DNA of 64,000 nt from Gimesia fumaroli (GTDB lineage Bacteria > Planctomycetota > Planctomycetia > Planctomycetales > Planctomycetaceae): NCBI RefSeq assembly GCF_007754425.1, contig NZ_CP037452.1:1018501-1082500 (forward strand), given 5' to 3'. The notes beneath the pieces are model-generated. The model had not been told where the DNA came from, did not search any database, and worked only from the letters and a program-made list of their open reading frames with translations. Shown here piece by piece: positions 51,997-60,926 of this stretch. The position numbers and the translations under genes were made by a program. Position 1 is the stretch's first letter; every line of letters starts with the position of its first letter.

Positions 51997-53112
51997 TCAG
52001 AAGATGTTATTTTCTTCAATCATCTGTTTGACGACTTCCCGTTTGTCATTGGTGGCCTCCATAATCTCCAGCTGACGCTTCGCGCCGGAATGATGGATCA
52101 GGTCGTAGATGCGGTTTAACTCGTCTGTACACTCCAGCCGTTCGGACATGGGAGCAACCAGATCCACCAGATGTTTCGTCGAGTCGATGACCGAATAGAG
52201 TTGATAGCTGTCGCTGTTGACCAGACTGGCGTCGATGCCGTAGCGGGTGGCCCGCCATTTATTCTGTTGCACCATCATTGGGTGATGCTGCAGTTGATAC
52301 GCGCCTTCGTCGATTTCATCGGAGATGCATTTGACGAGACATTGCACGAACGCGGTCAACGAGAGCACCTGTTCCAGGTTGGCGGGCATATCGCAGACGC
52401 GAATCTCTACGGTGCCGAAATTATGATGCGGTCGAATGTCCCACCAGATCTCGCGAATGGTATTAATGAAGCCGGTGCTGATCAGGTGGTTGATGAGCCA
52501 CGTGTATTCGCTCCAGTTTCGCATGGTGGGGGGCAACCCTGCGGTGGGCAGGCCTTCCATGATTTTCGAACGGTTCGAATGCAGGCCGGTGTTTCGACCT
52601 TCCCAGAAAGGGGAGTTCGAAGAGAGCGAGAGCAGCAGTGGCAGATAGCGCAGCATGCGGTCGCAGACCATGACGGCTTTATCGCCGGAATCGACGCCGA
52701 CATGAATGTGCAGGCCGAACGTGACCAGACGGCGGGCGACGTCCTGCATCAGGTCGACGAGTTCGTAGTAGCGTTCGTTGACGGTGATTTGCTGATCGCG
52801 CCAGGAAGAGAAGGGGTGCGTCGCTGCCCAGAACAGTTTCAGGCCCAGCTTGTCGGTGACTTCGGTCACGGCTTCCAGTTTGGCGGTCAGATCGCGGCGG
52901 ACATCACCGACGGTACGACAGACGTCCGTATTGATTTCCAGATAGCTCTGCATCAGCTCTGGTTTGACTGACTTCTGCATCTCTTCGGAGAGACCCGCCA
53001 ATAGATCCGTGATCGAGTTCGAGAGCGCATAAGTTTCGGCGTCGACCAGCTGTAATTCCAGCTCTACGCCCAGAGTCGGGTAATCATTTCTTGCGAAAGA
53101 AATTGTTCCCAT
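51997..53112 (-). CDS. YbdK-type carboxylate-amine ligase (glutamate-cysteine ligase family 2)
   Basis: 371 residues. LGVELELQLVDAETYALSN (about 14-32) is the family start with conserved Glu residues. INTDVCRTVGDVRRDL (about 59-74) and FGLHIHVGVDSGDKAV (about 136-151) are further family blocks, the latter with the His pair. FGTVEIRVCDMPAN (about 236-249) ends the core. It forms gamma-glutamylcysteine or a related amide bond using ATP. It begins 4 bp after the stop of the M20 gene, on the same strand. Confidence 0.85.
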   Translation of the reverse strand: MGTISFARNDYPTLGVELELQLVDAETYALSNSITDLLAGLSEEMQKSVKPELMQSYLEINTDVCRTVGDVRRDLTAKLEAVTEVTDKLGLKLFWAATHPFSSWRDQQITVNERYYELVDLMQDVARRLVTFGLHIHVGVDSGDKAVMVCDRMLRYLPLLLSLSSNSPFWEGRNTGLHSNRSKIMEGLPTAGLPPTMRNWSEYTWLINHLISTGFINTIREIWWDIRPHHNFGTVEIRVCDMPANLEQVLSLTAFVQCLVKCISDEIDEGAYQLQHHPMMVQQNKWRATRYGIDASLVNSDSYQLYSVIDSTKHLVDLVAPMSERLECTDELNRIYDLIHHSGAKRQLEIMEATNDKREVVKQMIEENNIF

Positions 53113-53116
53113 ATGA

Positions 53117-54394
53117 CTAAGACCCTTTTTTGATGAGTTGTGGATTCAGTGAAAGCAATAATGCGGTCTGCAGCAGAATGCGGCTGCCCAGTGCCAGGGC
53201 GCGTTCGTCGATGTCGAAGTAGGGTGAATGTAAGAAGGCGGTCTTCTGCCCCGGTTTCGCACAACCCAGTCGCAGCATGGAACCGGGGGTTGTTTGCAGA
53301 TAAATCGAAAAGTCTTCGCCCCCCATGCTGGGCTGATCGATGAGCCCCACCTGCTCAGAGCCGAGCACATCGCGCGACGCCTGTTCCAGCGCTGCCGAAA
53401 TCGTCGTGTCATTGACGACCGCGGGCAGAGGAGATTTAAACAGCGTTTCAATTCTTGTTCCCGTACTCTTCGCGATGCCCTCGGCGATATCATCAATGCG
53501 TCGGTGCAGTACATCGCGGGCATGGTCGTTGGTGGAGCGCAACGATCCTTTGAGGACGGCGATTTCGGGAATCACATTCGGTGCCTGACCCGAGGTGATT
53601 TGTCCAATGGTAAACACGGCCGGCATCCGCGAATCGATTGAGCGTGGCAGATTCTGGTACAGGCTGGAGATCAACTGGGCGGCGGTGGTAATCGGATCGT
53701 TGCCGTGATGCGGGCGGGCTGCGTGGGCGCCGAGGCCGTGGATCTCAAAATGAACTTCGTCACAGAACGCCGTCATCACACCATAGCGAATATTCGCCGT
53801 CCCGGCTGCGATTTCGGGGTCCATGTGCAGGCCGATGATCGCCGCCACATTTTCCATCGCTCCCTGTTCGACCATCCAGCGGGCGCCCATGCAAATTTCT
53901 TCCGCAGGCTGAAAGATGAATCGCAACCGCAGCCCCTGACCGGGCCACTCGGATTCAAATATTTCTGTGAAACGGCGGGAGCCCAAAGCAGCGCCTAATG
54001 CGATCGAGGTATGGGCATCGTGTCCGCAGAGATGGCCGACTCCCGGATTATGCGAACAGTAGTCTACTTCCTTCTGATCGGTAATCCGCAACGCATCGAT
54101 GTCGGCACGAATGGCAATCAGCGGGGCATCGGGGGCAGGCGTTCCCAGGGTCACGTCGGCAATGACACCGATGTCGTTCTGCATCAACTGGGGCGTTAAC
54201 CCGTCGTCTCGTAAGGTTTTACAGATAAATTGCGACGTCTGTTTTTCTTCGCCGCTGACTTCCGGATTTTTATGCAGGGTCCGCCGAATGTCGATCAGCG
54301 CTGGTTCCAGTTCGCTGATTTCCTGTTCCAATTGTTTTGAGAGTGCCTGATAGCAGGCTCTGATTTCTGTCTGATCCAGCGAGAATGATGCCAC
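53117..54394 (-). CDS. M20-family amidohydrolase (N-acyl amino acid/IAA-amide hydrolase type)
   Basis: 425 residues from GTG 54394, which has GGAG 6 bases upstream; the TTG at 54400 is too close to that site. Metal-binding signatures: LIAIRADIDALRI (about 92-104), GHLCGHDAHTSIALG (about 119-133) with Asp and two His, FQPAEEICMGARWM (about 159-172) with the catalytic Glu pair, and IGLHMDPE (about 186-193). A dimerisation domain occupies the middle (VHFEIHGLGAHAARPHHGND). These enzymes hydrolyse N-acyl amino acids or amides. Followed by the YbdK-type ligase: an amide-breaking and an amide-forming enzyme in one transcript. Confidence 0.88.
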   Translation of the reverse strand: MASFSLDQTEIRACYQALSKQLEQEISELEPALIDIRRTLHKNPEVSGEEKQTSQFICKTLRDDGLTPQLMQNDIGVIADVTLGTPAPDAPLIAIRADIDALRITDQKEVDYCSHNPGVGHLCGHDAHTSIALGAALGSRRFTEIFESEWPGQGLRLRFIFQPAEEICMGARWMVEQGAMENVAAIIGLHMDPEIAAGTANIRYGVMTAFCDEVHFEIHGLGAHAARPHHGNDPITTAAQLISSLYQNLPRSIDSRMPAVFTIGQITSGQAPNVIPEIAVLKGSLRSTNDHARDVLHRRIDDIAEGIAKSTGTRIETLFKSPLPAVVNDTTISAALEQASRDVLGSEQVGLIDQPSMGGEDFSIYLQTTPGSMLRLGCAKPGQKTAFLHSPYFDIDERALALGSRILLQTALLLSLNPQLIKKGS

Positions 54395-54721
54395 TGACAA
54401 CTCCGGGTGTGGTAGCCATGATGAAGAAAGACCATCGTTGTGACAGTCTATTTCATCATAGAAGGATATGGAAATCCTTTAATTATACTTATTATTTTAA
54501 TAAAGTTAAGGTTATCATGGAGAGATAACTTAGAAACTGACCTGTGGCCAGGTTTCTTATGGCGTCTCCATGTTCTTTTGGATCGAGTATCATAGCACGA
54601 GTGATGCGATCATTAAATGGGACGCGTTCTGGAGAGTTCAGCAGAGATTAAAAAAAGAAGATAACAGTACAACTTTGTTCGCTTATCATTAGACACCTTT
54701 GAGAATACAGGAATGGGCACC
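54395..54721. other. Divergent intergenic region
   Basis: 327 bp between two divergent genes; it must hold promoters for both. The part at 54480-54520 is very AT-rich. No hairpin or gene recognised. Confidence 0.5.
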
Positions 54722-56251
54722 ATGAAAGAGATGAACTCGGATCGTCGCAAATTGTTAAAAGGAGCCGTGGCGACGTCGCTGGCGTCACTGGCAGGAAATC
54801 TTTCTCTGGATAACGCCCACGCTGCCAAGGCGGACCCGGATTTAATCCATCGCGAAAACTTGAAAGAAGGTGCCACCGACTGGCAACTGACACGCGTGCA
54901 GCTGGATAAACGCGCTGGCTTTCGTTCTCCCAAGATTGAAGGTTACTGTTCCAAACAGAGTGTAGCTGCCGGCGATACGATTGATATTAAGGTCTCTACG
55001 CGTCCCGCCCAGGAATTCAAAATCGAAATCTTTCGCACCGGCTATTATGGTGGACGCGGTGCCCGCCTGATGAAAACCATCGGCCCGCTGCAAGGCAAAG
55101 CGCAGCCCGTTCCCAAACCGGGCAAGAAAAATCTGCATGAATGCCACTGGGACTCTGCGGTCACATTGACGATTCCGGACGACTGGCCGAGCGGCGTTTA
55201 TCTTGGACGACTTTCCACACTCAAAGACAAAACCGGCTACGGCTACTGGCAAAGTTATGTGGTGTTCATTGTCAAAGATGATCGGCCCGCGGATATTCTG
55301 TTTCAATGTTCGGACAATACCTGGCAGGCATACAACAAGTGGCCGAGCAACTACTCGGTGTATACGCATCCGAAAGGCAACCAGGGACCCTGGGCCGATG
55401 TCAGCTTTGATCGACCGTATGCCAAGTACGCACAGATTTATGAAAACCCGCAATCGGTCGGTTCGGGGGAATGGCTCTGTTTTGAATTCCCGTTTGCCTA
55501 TTGGCTGGAAAAGCACGGCTATGATGTGACCTATTGTTCCAACAGCGACATGACGACTCCCGATCATGGCTTGAGATGCAAGTCGTTTCTCTCGGTTGGC
55601 CACGATGAATACTGGGATATCAAACAGTATGAATCGGTGGTGAAAATGCGCGATGCAGGTGTCAATCTGTTGTTCTTCTCAGGTAACTCGGTCTGCTGGG
55701 TGACGCCGCTGCTTGACAGTACCGATGGACGACCAAAGCGCATTATGTTCCGCGGCGGCCCTTACGGCGGCAAGTACAAATACGCAGAAGACCGCGAACG
55801 GGATAACGGCCCGTTTCCGTTCCGGGGGCCTGACGAAGGTTATCTGATGGGCGCCCGCAATGTCGACCCGGTCAACGGAGGAGGTGACTGGGTCTGTGAA
55901 TTGCCTGATCACTGGATATTTGAAAATACGGGTATGAAAAAGGGAGACTCCATTCCCGGTTTGATCGGCTGGGAATATCACGGCGATCCCCCCCAAGACA
56001 TTCCCGGTCTGGAAGTCGTCGCGAAAGGAACGGCACTGCAGGGCGGCGTCAATCCGCAGAACTGGACGGCGACCATCTATCCCGGACCGAAAGACAACTT
56101 TGTGTTCAATGCCTCGACCATCTTCTGGTGTCAGGATCTTTCCAGTCCACCCGGACATATGCTGCCCTGGTCGCACTGGTCGCGGCCTCATGGCCCTGAT
56201 GAGCGCGTGCAGCAGATCACGCACAACATCATGCGCCGCGCCATCTCCTGA
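54722..56251 (+). CDS. Tat-exported N,N-dimethylformamidase large-subunit-like protein
   Basis: 509 residues from ATG 54722, with AGGA 9 bases upstream; the ATG at 54713 is too close to that site. A Tat signal SDRRKLLKGAVATSLASLAG starts the chain (twin Arg at residues 6-7). The mature part resembles the large subunit of dimethylformamidase: YCSKQSVAAGDTIDIKVST beta domain, FRTGYYGGRGARL, then GYGYWQSYVVFIVKDDRPAD and FLSVGHDEYWDI with conserved acids and His in the C-terminal catalytic-like region. No small-subunit gene is present. Probably exported and folded in the cytoplasm first. Real substrate unknown. Confidence 0.82.
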   Translation: MKEMNSDRRKLLKGAVATSLASLAGNLSLDNAHAAKADPDLIHRENLKEGATDWQLTRVQLDKRAGFRSPKIEGYCSKQSVAAGDTIDIKVSTRPAQEFKIEIFRTGYYGGRGARLMKTIGPLQGKAQPVPKPGKKNLHECHWDSAVTLTIPDDWPSGVYLGRLSTLKDKTGYGYWQSYVVFIVKDDRPADILFQCSDNTWQAYNKWPSNYSVYTHPKGNQGPWADVSFDRPYAKYAQIYENPQSVGSGEWLCFEFPFAYWLEKHGYDVTYCSNSDMTTPDHGLRCKSFLSVGHDEYWDIKQYESVVKMRDAGVNLLFFSGNSVCWVTPLLDSTDGRPKRIMFRGGPYGGKYKYAEDRERDNGPFPFRGPDEGYLMGARNVDPVNGGGDWVCELPDHWIFENTGMKKGDSIPGLIGWEYHGDPPQDIPGLEVVAKGTALQGGVNPQNWTATIYPGPKDNFVFNASTIFWCQDLSSPPGHMLPWSHWSRPHGPDERVQQITHNIMRRAIS

Positions 56252-56713
56252 TATCACGTTGCTCTTGAAATCCAGGACAATCAAAACGCCTTCCTGAATC
56301 AGGAGGGCGTTTTTTGATGAGATCTTCAAAATGAATTCATGAAAACTTCTTGGTCGGCCATTTTTAATGGTTTTTGTCATTAAAAGCGAGAGTCAGCGGC
56401 GTCAGGATTGTCTGTGAGATTCTCCCGCTGTTGTTTTGACCGGCGTTGAATGGTCCTGTTTCTGCTGCAATTCACGCTTCACTGTTTCCGTGAGCGTGGT
56501 AATCGAAGGCTTTCTGCTCCGCCTGAAAAAAAGAAATTATTTTCAGAGCATCTCTTCCCTGATTTTACGATCACTTCATTAAAACTTCGAAATGGGATTG
56601 TATAAAGGAGCACGTTTCACACCGCTTTTGAAACGTACCTGGTTTCGCCGGACAGGTGAAACCAAATTCTTTGCGTTCTCCCTTGTTCCTTTTTTATTCC
56701 ATAAGGAAATCTC
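56252..56713. other. Intergenic region before the DUF1559 gene
   Basis: 462 bp. Holds the terminator at 56283-56314 near its left end. A short minus-strand frame at about 56400-56530 lacks a start and is not called. No other feature recognised. Confidence 0.55.
56283..56314 (+). terminator. Intrinsic terminator
   Basis: AAAACGCCTTCCTG and CAGGAGGGCGTTTT form a stem around AAT with a T run, 32 bp after the dimethylformamidase-like gene. Confidence 0.85.
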
Positions 56714-57658
56714 ATGTTGTTCACAGACAACCAGTCGAAGCGACGAACCGGTTTTACATTGATCGAACTGCTGGTCGTGATTGCGATTATTGCCATTTTG
56801 ATTGCACTGCTGCTGCCAGCCGTCCAGCAGGCCAGAGAGGCCGCCCGACGATCACAGTGTAAGAATAATTTGAAACAGATTGCCATCGGCATGCACAACT
56901 ACCATGATCTGCATGGCGTGCTTCCCTTTGGCTGGGATCAGCGCGGTGCCTCCTGGAGTGCCATGATTCTGCCAATGATTGATCAGGCCAATGTTTATAA
57001 TACCCTGATCTTTCAGGAATCCGGCGATGGCAACTGGGACTCCGGCTCCGCCAATACCGATGCCGCGGCAACTCATCTTCCTGTTTTGTTCTGCCCCAGT
57101 TCCCCCATCAAAAAACATTACAGCTTCAATAATATTCCTAATCGTGCTACCTCAAGTTACCTGGGAAATTCTGGATCCGAAGCCACTTCGGACGATGCTT
57201 CGACAAAAATATCGGGGACGAAGTCGCTGGAAGAAGTGATTCAGAACGGCTTGTTTTATGCCTGCAGCAGCGTTTCTTTGCGTGATATCAAGGACGGGAC
57301 ATCCAATACCTTCATGTTGTGTGAAGCGCAAACGGATATCGAATTCGGCAAAGATGGTCAGTCAATGGATCACTGGGTGATCGGCTCGCCGCAAACCGAT
57401 CCCTGTGGATGCAATAACGGTACCGGAGGAACCGAGTTCACCGAGTTTGTCGGCTCCGCTTATGCCAAAATGAATGCTCGCCGCACCGATCCCTCTGCCA
57501 GTGGTCATATCATGGAGCTTTCATACGGCAGCTGGCACGTGGGGGGAGGCCATATGGCCTACGCCGATGGTTCGGTCCACTTCATCTCTGAGAATATCGA
57601 TCAAACCGTGTATCAGGGGCTGTCGACTCGCTTTGGACGCGAAGTGGTGACACCGTAA
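56714..57658 (+). CDS. DUF1559 protein with type II/IV pilin-like N-terminus
   Basis: 314 residues; AAGGAAA lies before the ATG. The N-terminus RRTGFTLIELLVVIAI (residues 14-29) is the prepilin peptidase site and hydrophobic spine, followed by the invariant LLPAVQQAREAARRSQC and NNLKQI (about 37-60). The rest is the globular DUF1559 domain ending with HMAYADGSVHFISENID, the usual closing motif. The family is greatly expanded in planctomycetes. It probably forms pseudopilus-like or surface structures. A terminator follows at 57697. Confidence 0.96.
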   Translation: MLFTDNQSKRRTGFTLIELLVVIAIIAILIALLLPAVQQAREAARRSQCKNNLKQIAIGMHNYHDLHGVLPFGWDQRGASWSAMILPMIDQANVYNTLIFQESGDGNWDSGSANTDAAATHLPVLFCPSSPIKKHYSFNNIPNRATSSYLGNSGSEATSDDASTKISGTKSLEEVIQNGLFYACSSVSLRDIKDGTSNTFMLCEAQTDIEFGKDGQSMDHWVIGSPQTDPCGCNNGTGGTEFTEFVGSAYAKMNARRTDPSASGHIMELSYGSWHVGGGHMAYADGSVHFISENIDQTVYQGLSTRFGREVVTP

Positions 57659-57696
57659 GGTTCTGATCTCATTATCTCAGGTAAGTATCAAATTTG

Positions 57697-57733
57697 AAAC
57701 AACTGCCATTCCATGAAGCGGTGGCAGTTGTTT
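57697..57733 (+). terminator. Hairpin terminator after the DUF1559 gene
   Basis: AAACAACTGCCA (57697-57708) pairs perfectly with TGGCAGTTGTTT (57722-57733). Confidence 0.8.
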
Positions 57734-57766
57734 GCATGAGTCGTTTTTAGTTGAAAGTGTATAAGC

Positions 57767-58210
57767 ATGAAAGTACGTGTTTTTTCTCCCGGCTTCGTTT
57801 TGTCTCTGTTGATGTTGTGTGCCGGCTGTGGTGGTTCGATTAATGCCGACTACAGTAACCTTGATCTGATTGATGTCTCAGGGAAAGTTACCCTCGATGG
57901 CCAACCGTTATCCGGGGCAACCGTTGCCTTTGAAGCGCCCGACGGAACATATTCATCGGGTGTGACCGATGAAAGTGGCGCCTTTACGTTGATGTTCAAC
58001 ACCGAAAAATCGGGCTGTTTGACGGGGGATAAAATCGTCCGCATTCAGGTCAAAACAGACTTGGAAAATCCGGATGAAGAATCGGGCGAGGGTTCCTCGA
58101 ATCAACCGCAAAGCAAAATTCCCGAACGGTACAATAAAAAGTCGACACTCGAAGCCACGGTAGACGCGAATCATACCACGTTTGAGTTTGATCTCAAAAG
58201 TAAGCCGTAG
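57767..58210 (+). CDS. Lipoprotein with carboxypeptidase-regulatory-like domain
   Basis: 147 residues. Lipobox LCAGC with the acylated Cys at residue 21. Residues 37-90 form a carboxypeptidase-regulatory-like beta sandwich (VSGKVTLDGQPLSGATVAFE and GVTDESGAFTLMF). The tail is acidic and Ser-rich, then KSTLEATVDANHTTFEFDL. Small lipoproteins of this kind commonly follow DUF1559 genes in planctomycetes. Function unknown; convergent with the ROK regulator gene. Confidence 0.85.
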   Translation: MKVRVFSPGFVLSLLMLCAGCGGSINADYSNLDLIDVSGKVTLDGQPLSGATVAFEAPDGTYSSGVTDESGAFTLMFNTEKSGCLTGDKIVRIQVKTDLENPDEESGEGSSNQPQSKIPERYNKKSTLEATVDANHTTFEFDLKSKP

Positions 58211-58225
58211 ATATTCAAGGCACTG

Positions 58226-59413
58226 TTATAAGACTTTCAGGAAGTGTGGATTCGATTCCGAAATGCGGGAATCGGTCAGATGCTCGATGATGCCTGCAAT
58301 CGCGCCTGCCTGCTTACTGCTGCGGGCACGTTCGATGCGGCAGTCTCGAAAGGAAGAAGCGAGTGCCTTGGTTTCTGTGTTTTCGATCAGACGATCAAAG
58401 AGTGCAGCGTCCATATCGAACATGCGACTATGTACGAAGAGTGTCTGTGGATTGAATAAATTGATCACGGTCGCCAGTGCAAACGTGAGTTGATTGCAGA
58501 CGTTGTTTAATTCCTCCGCGACATTCAGATCATCGGTTTGCACGAGTTCCTGGATCTGATGAATGTCAAGATCACGACCGATACGTTTCGAAACCAGCCG
58601 CGTCAGAGCGGTGTCGCTGGCAATGGTTTCCAGGCAGCCGCTTCGACCGCAACCGCACTTTACGCCATCCGGGACCATCGGTAAGTGGCCAATTTCTCCT
58701 GCCAGACCACTGCTGCCTTTCAGCAGGCGGCCTTCGATAAACACACCCAGGCCAATTCCCGTGCTCGCATCCAGCATTGCGAAGTCGTCCATGTCGCGTG
58801 CCAGGCCAGCATGCCGTTCTGCGAGACAGAGCGCATCGGTTTCCTGTAATACCACGCATTGCAATCCGGTCCGTTTCGACAAGTCTTTCCGGACATATTG
58901 ACTGTTCGTAATCGGCACATTGGGTGACAGAATCGAGCGTCCCTCGTGCGAATCAAACAGACCAGGCAGGCTGATGCCGACTCCCCAGGTGCGAACGCCA
59001 TGAGTAGATTTGAGTTTGTTGACTTCCTCACTCACCTTCTGGAGCAGTGCTTCATAGGTGTCGGGGGTCTTGAATTCGATCTGTTTCTTCTCACGAATAT
59101 TTCCATCCAGTCCGGTCGCGACGAGCGTACATGTCGGCGTATCAATTACCAGTCCGATGACTTGTGCGGTTTCTTCTGCCAGACGTAGTTTTTTTGCAGG
59201 ACGCCCGCGCGAAGTTGCTGCTTCCTCATACTCCTCCAGCATTCCTGATTTCAACAGAGAAGAGACCGCTTTGGAAACGGTGGGTGCCGTGACGCCCGAG
59301 AGTCGCTTAACCTCAGCCCGGGAGCTGGGACCGTTGGACCTCAGTATGCGCAGGACCATCCGCTCATTCATCTGGCTCAAAATTTGTGGTTGTGAAGAGA
59401 CCAGCGTTCTCAT
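58226..59413 (-). CDS. ROK-family transcriptional regulator
   Basis: 395 residues; AGAGGAAC lies before the ATG. The N-terminal winged helix (MNERMVLRILRSNGPSSRAE, then VTAPTVSKAVSSLLKSGML, about 15-60) binds DNA. The ROK kinase-like domain follows: IGLVIDTPTCTLVATGLDG, GVGISLPGLFDSHEG, and DASTGIGLGVFIEGRLLKGS. The zinc-binding ROK motif KCGCGRSGCLE (about 253-263) is intact. Repressors of this type (NagC, Mlc, XylR) respond to a sugar. It follows the DUF1501 gene by 42 bp on the same strand, so it is probably the last gene of the operon whose promoter region holds the palindrome at 63261. Confidence 0.9.
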   Translation of the reverse strand: MRTLVSSQPQILSQMNERMVLRILRSNGPSSRAEVKRLSGVTAPTVSKAVSSLLKSGMLEEYEEAATSRGRPAKKLRLAEETAQVIGLVIDTPTCTLVATGLDGNIREKKQIEFKTPDTYEALLQKVSEEVNKLKSTHGVRTWGVGISLPGLFDSHEGRSILSPNVPITNSQYVRKDLSKRTGLQCVVLQETDALCLAERHAGLARDMDDFAMLDASTGIGLGVFIEGRLLKGSSGLAGEIGHLPMVPDGVKCGCGRSGCLETIASDTALTRLVSKRIGRDLDIHQIQELVQTDDLNVAEELNNVCNQLTFALATVINLFNPQTLFVHSRMFDMDAALFDRLIENTETKALASSFRDCRIERARSSKQAGAIAGIIEHLTDSRISESNPHFLKVL

Positions 59414-59455
59414 TGAGTTCCTCTGAAAATAAGCCTCAAATTTCCAATTGTGATT

Positions 59456-60919
59456 TCAGGCAAGGATATCATGGATCACACGACCGCCAACATCAGTTAA
59501 ACTTTCGTCGCGTCCCTGATGGAAATATGTTAACTGCTCGTGATCCAGCCCCATCATCTGCAGGATGGTAGCATGTAAATCATGAAGATGCACCTTATTT
59601 TGTACTGCTTCGAAACCGAATTCGTCTGTTTCGCCGTAAGTGGTGCCACCTTTGATCCCGCCTCCTGCCAGCCACATACTGAAACCATACGGATTATGAT
59701 TCCGCCCGGGGGCATTTTTTCCTTCACTGAAGGGCATTCGACCAAACTCGCCTCCCCAGACGACCAGAGTCTCATCCAGCATACCCCGTTGTGCCAGATC
59801 GGTCAGCAGAGCGGCAATCGGCTGATCGACTTCCCCCGCGTGCCGGCCATGATTCTTCTCGATACTTTCATGCGCATCCCAGGTTTCCTCAAGATGGCCG
59901 CCACCGGAATAGAGTTGAATAAACCGTACGCCTCGCTCCACCAGTCGTCGCGCGATCAGACAGTTCCGGCCGTATTCGTCGGTTGGTTTCTCGCCGATGC
60001 CATACATTTTTAAAGTCTGCTCGGTTTCCTGTGTCAGGTCGACGGCTTCAGGAGTGGCGGTTTGCATGCGGTAGGCGAGCTCATAGCTGTTGATGCGTGC
60101 GGCGAGTTCCTGGCCGCCGGGCCGGGCATCCAGGTGTCGCTGGTTGAGACGCGCCAGTAGATCGAGCTGTTCGCGCTGGGCCGATGGTGAGATATGTTTT
60201 GGTCCTTTCAAGTCAAGAATCGGATCGCCGACCGGGCGAAATAACGTTCCCGCATAAGTGGCTGGCATGAATCCGCTCGACCAGTTGGGCTGACCGCTGA
60301 TCGGGCCGCCGCGCTTATCCAGCATGACGACGTAACCGGGAAGACTTTCATTTTCCGTCCCCAAGCCATATACGCACCAGCTTCCCAGTGAAGGGCGGCC
60401 GATTAACGTTTTTCCCGTATTCATCGCCACCAGTGCAGAGCCGTGCGCGTGACTGTCGGTATGGCATGAGTTCAACACGCACAATTTATCCGCATGCTTG
60501 CGCACTTCAGGGAAATAGTCGGAGACCAACAATCCACTTTCACCACCCGGACGAAACTTGCGCCAGGCCGGCGTCAGGTAGCCCATTTTTCGGCCACCGG
60601 AATTGATGAACTTCTTGTCGGCTGGAAGCTGCTTTCCGGCGTATTTTTCCAGTTCCGGTTTATAATCGAACGTATCTACCTGCGAAGGGGCACCGTTCAT
60701 CATCAGAAAGATGCACGCTTTGGCCCGCGGTTTGAGTTGAGGCTCTTTGGGGGCAGTTGGATTGAGTGACCGTGGCGGTTCGTCTGCAGAGACCTGCTGT
60801 GCGAAAAAGCCGTCTTTCGAGAGCAGGCTCGTCAGCGCCAGTCCCGCGAAACCGGCTCCCATCTCCCATACAAACTCGCGACGCGAGTTGCCACAAGGGA
60901 AACGCCGTTGATTCATCAT
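59456..60919 (-). CDS. DUF1501 family protein, Tat-exported
   Basis: 487 residues from ATG 60919, which has GAG about 7 bases upstream; ATGs at 60925 and 60916 are alternatives. A Tat-like leader is present (NSRREFVWEMGAGFAGLALTS, with the twin Arg). DUF1501 is a sulfatase-like fold without the formylglycine motif: KACIFLMMNGAPSQVDTFDY (about 66-85), LCVLNSCHTDSHAHGSALVA (about 145-164), DETLVVWGGEFGRMPFSEG (about 385-403) and GRNHNPYGFSMWLAGGG. These proteins always accompany DUF1549/1553 partners in planctomycetes. The substrate is unknown, but complex glycan breakdown is often suggested. Confidence 0.92.
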   Translation of the reverse strand: MMNQRRFPCGNSRREFVWEMGAGFAGLALTSLLSKDGFFAQQVSADEPPRSLNPTAPKEPQLKPRAKACIFLMMNGAPSQVDTFDYKPELEKYAGKQLPADKKFINSGGRKMGYLTPAWRKFRPGGESGLLVSDYFPEVRKHADKLCVLNSCHTDSHAHGSALVAMNTGKTLIGRPSLGSWCVYGLGTENESLPGYVVMLDKRGGPISGQPNWSSGFMPATYAGTLFRPVGDPILDLKGPKHISPSAQREQLDLLARLNQRHLDARPGGQELAARINSYELAYRMQTATPEAVDLTQETEQTLKMYGIGEKPTDEYGRNCLIARRLVERGVRFIQLYSGGGHLEETWDAHESIEKNHGRHAGEVDQPIAALLTDLAQRGMLDETLVVWGGEFGRMPFSEGKNAPGRNHNPYGFSMWLAGGGIKGGTTYGETDEFGFEAVQNKVHLHDLHATILQMMGLDHEQLTYFHQGRDESLTDVGGRVIHDILA

Positions 60920-60926
60920 GAACATC

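Noticed and set aside
52171..52971. 266-codon plus-strand frame opposite the YbdK-type gene
   Set aside because: Antisense shadow of a recognised gene.
56400..56530. Minus-strand open stretch (ETVKRELQQKQ) that could be a gene remnant
   Set aside because: No start codon and no neighbour in frame; too short to support.
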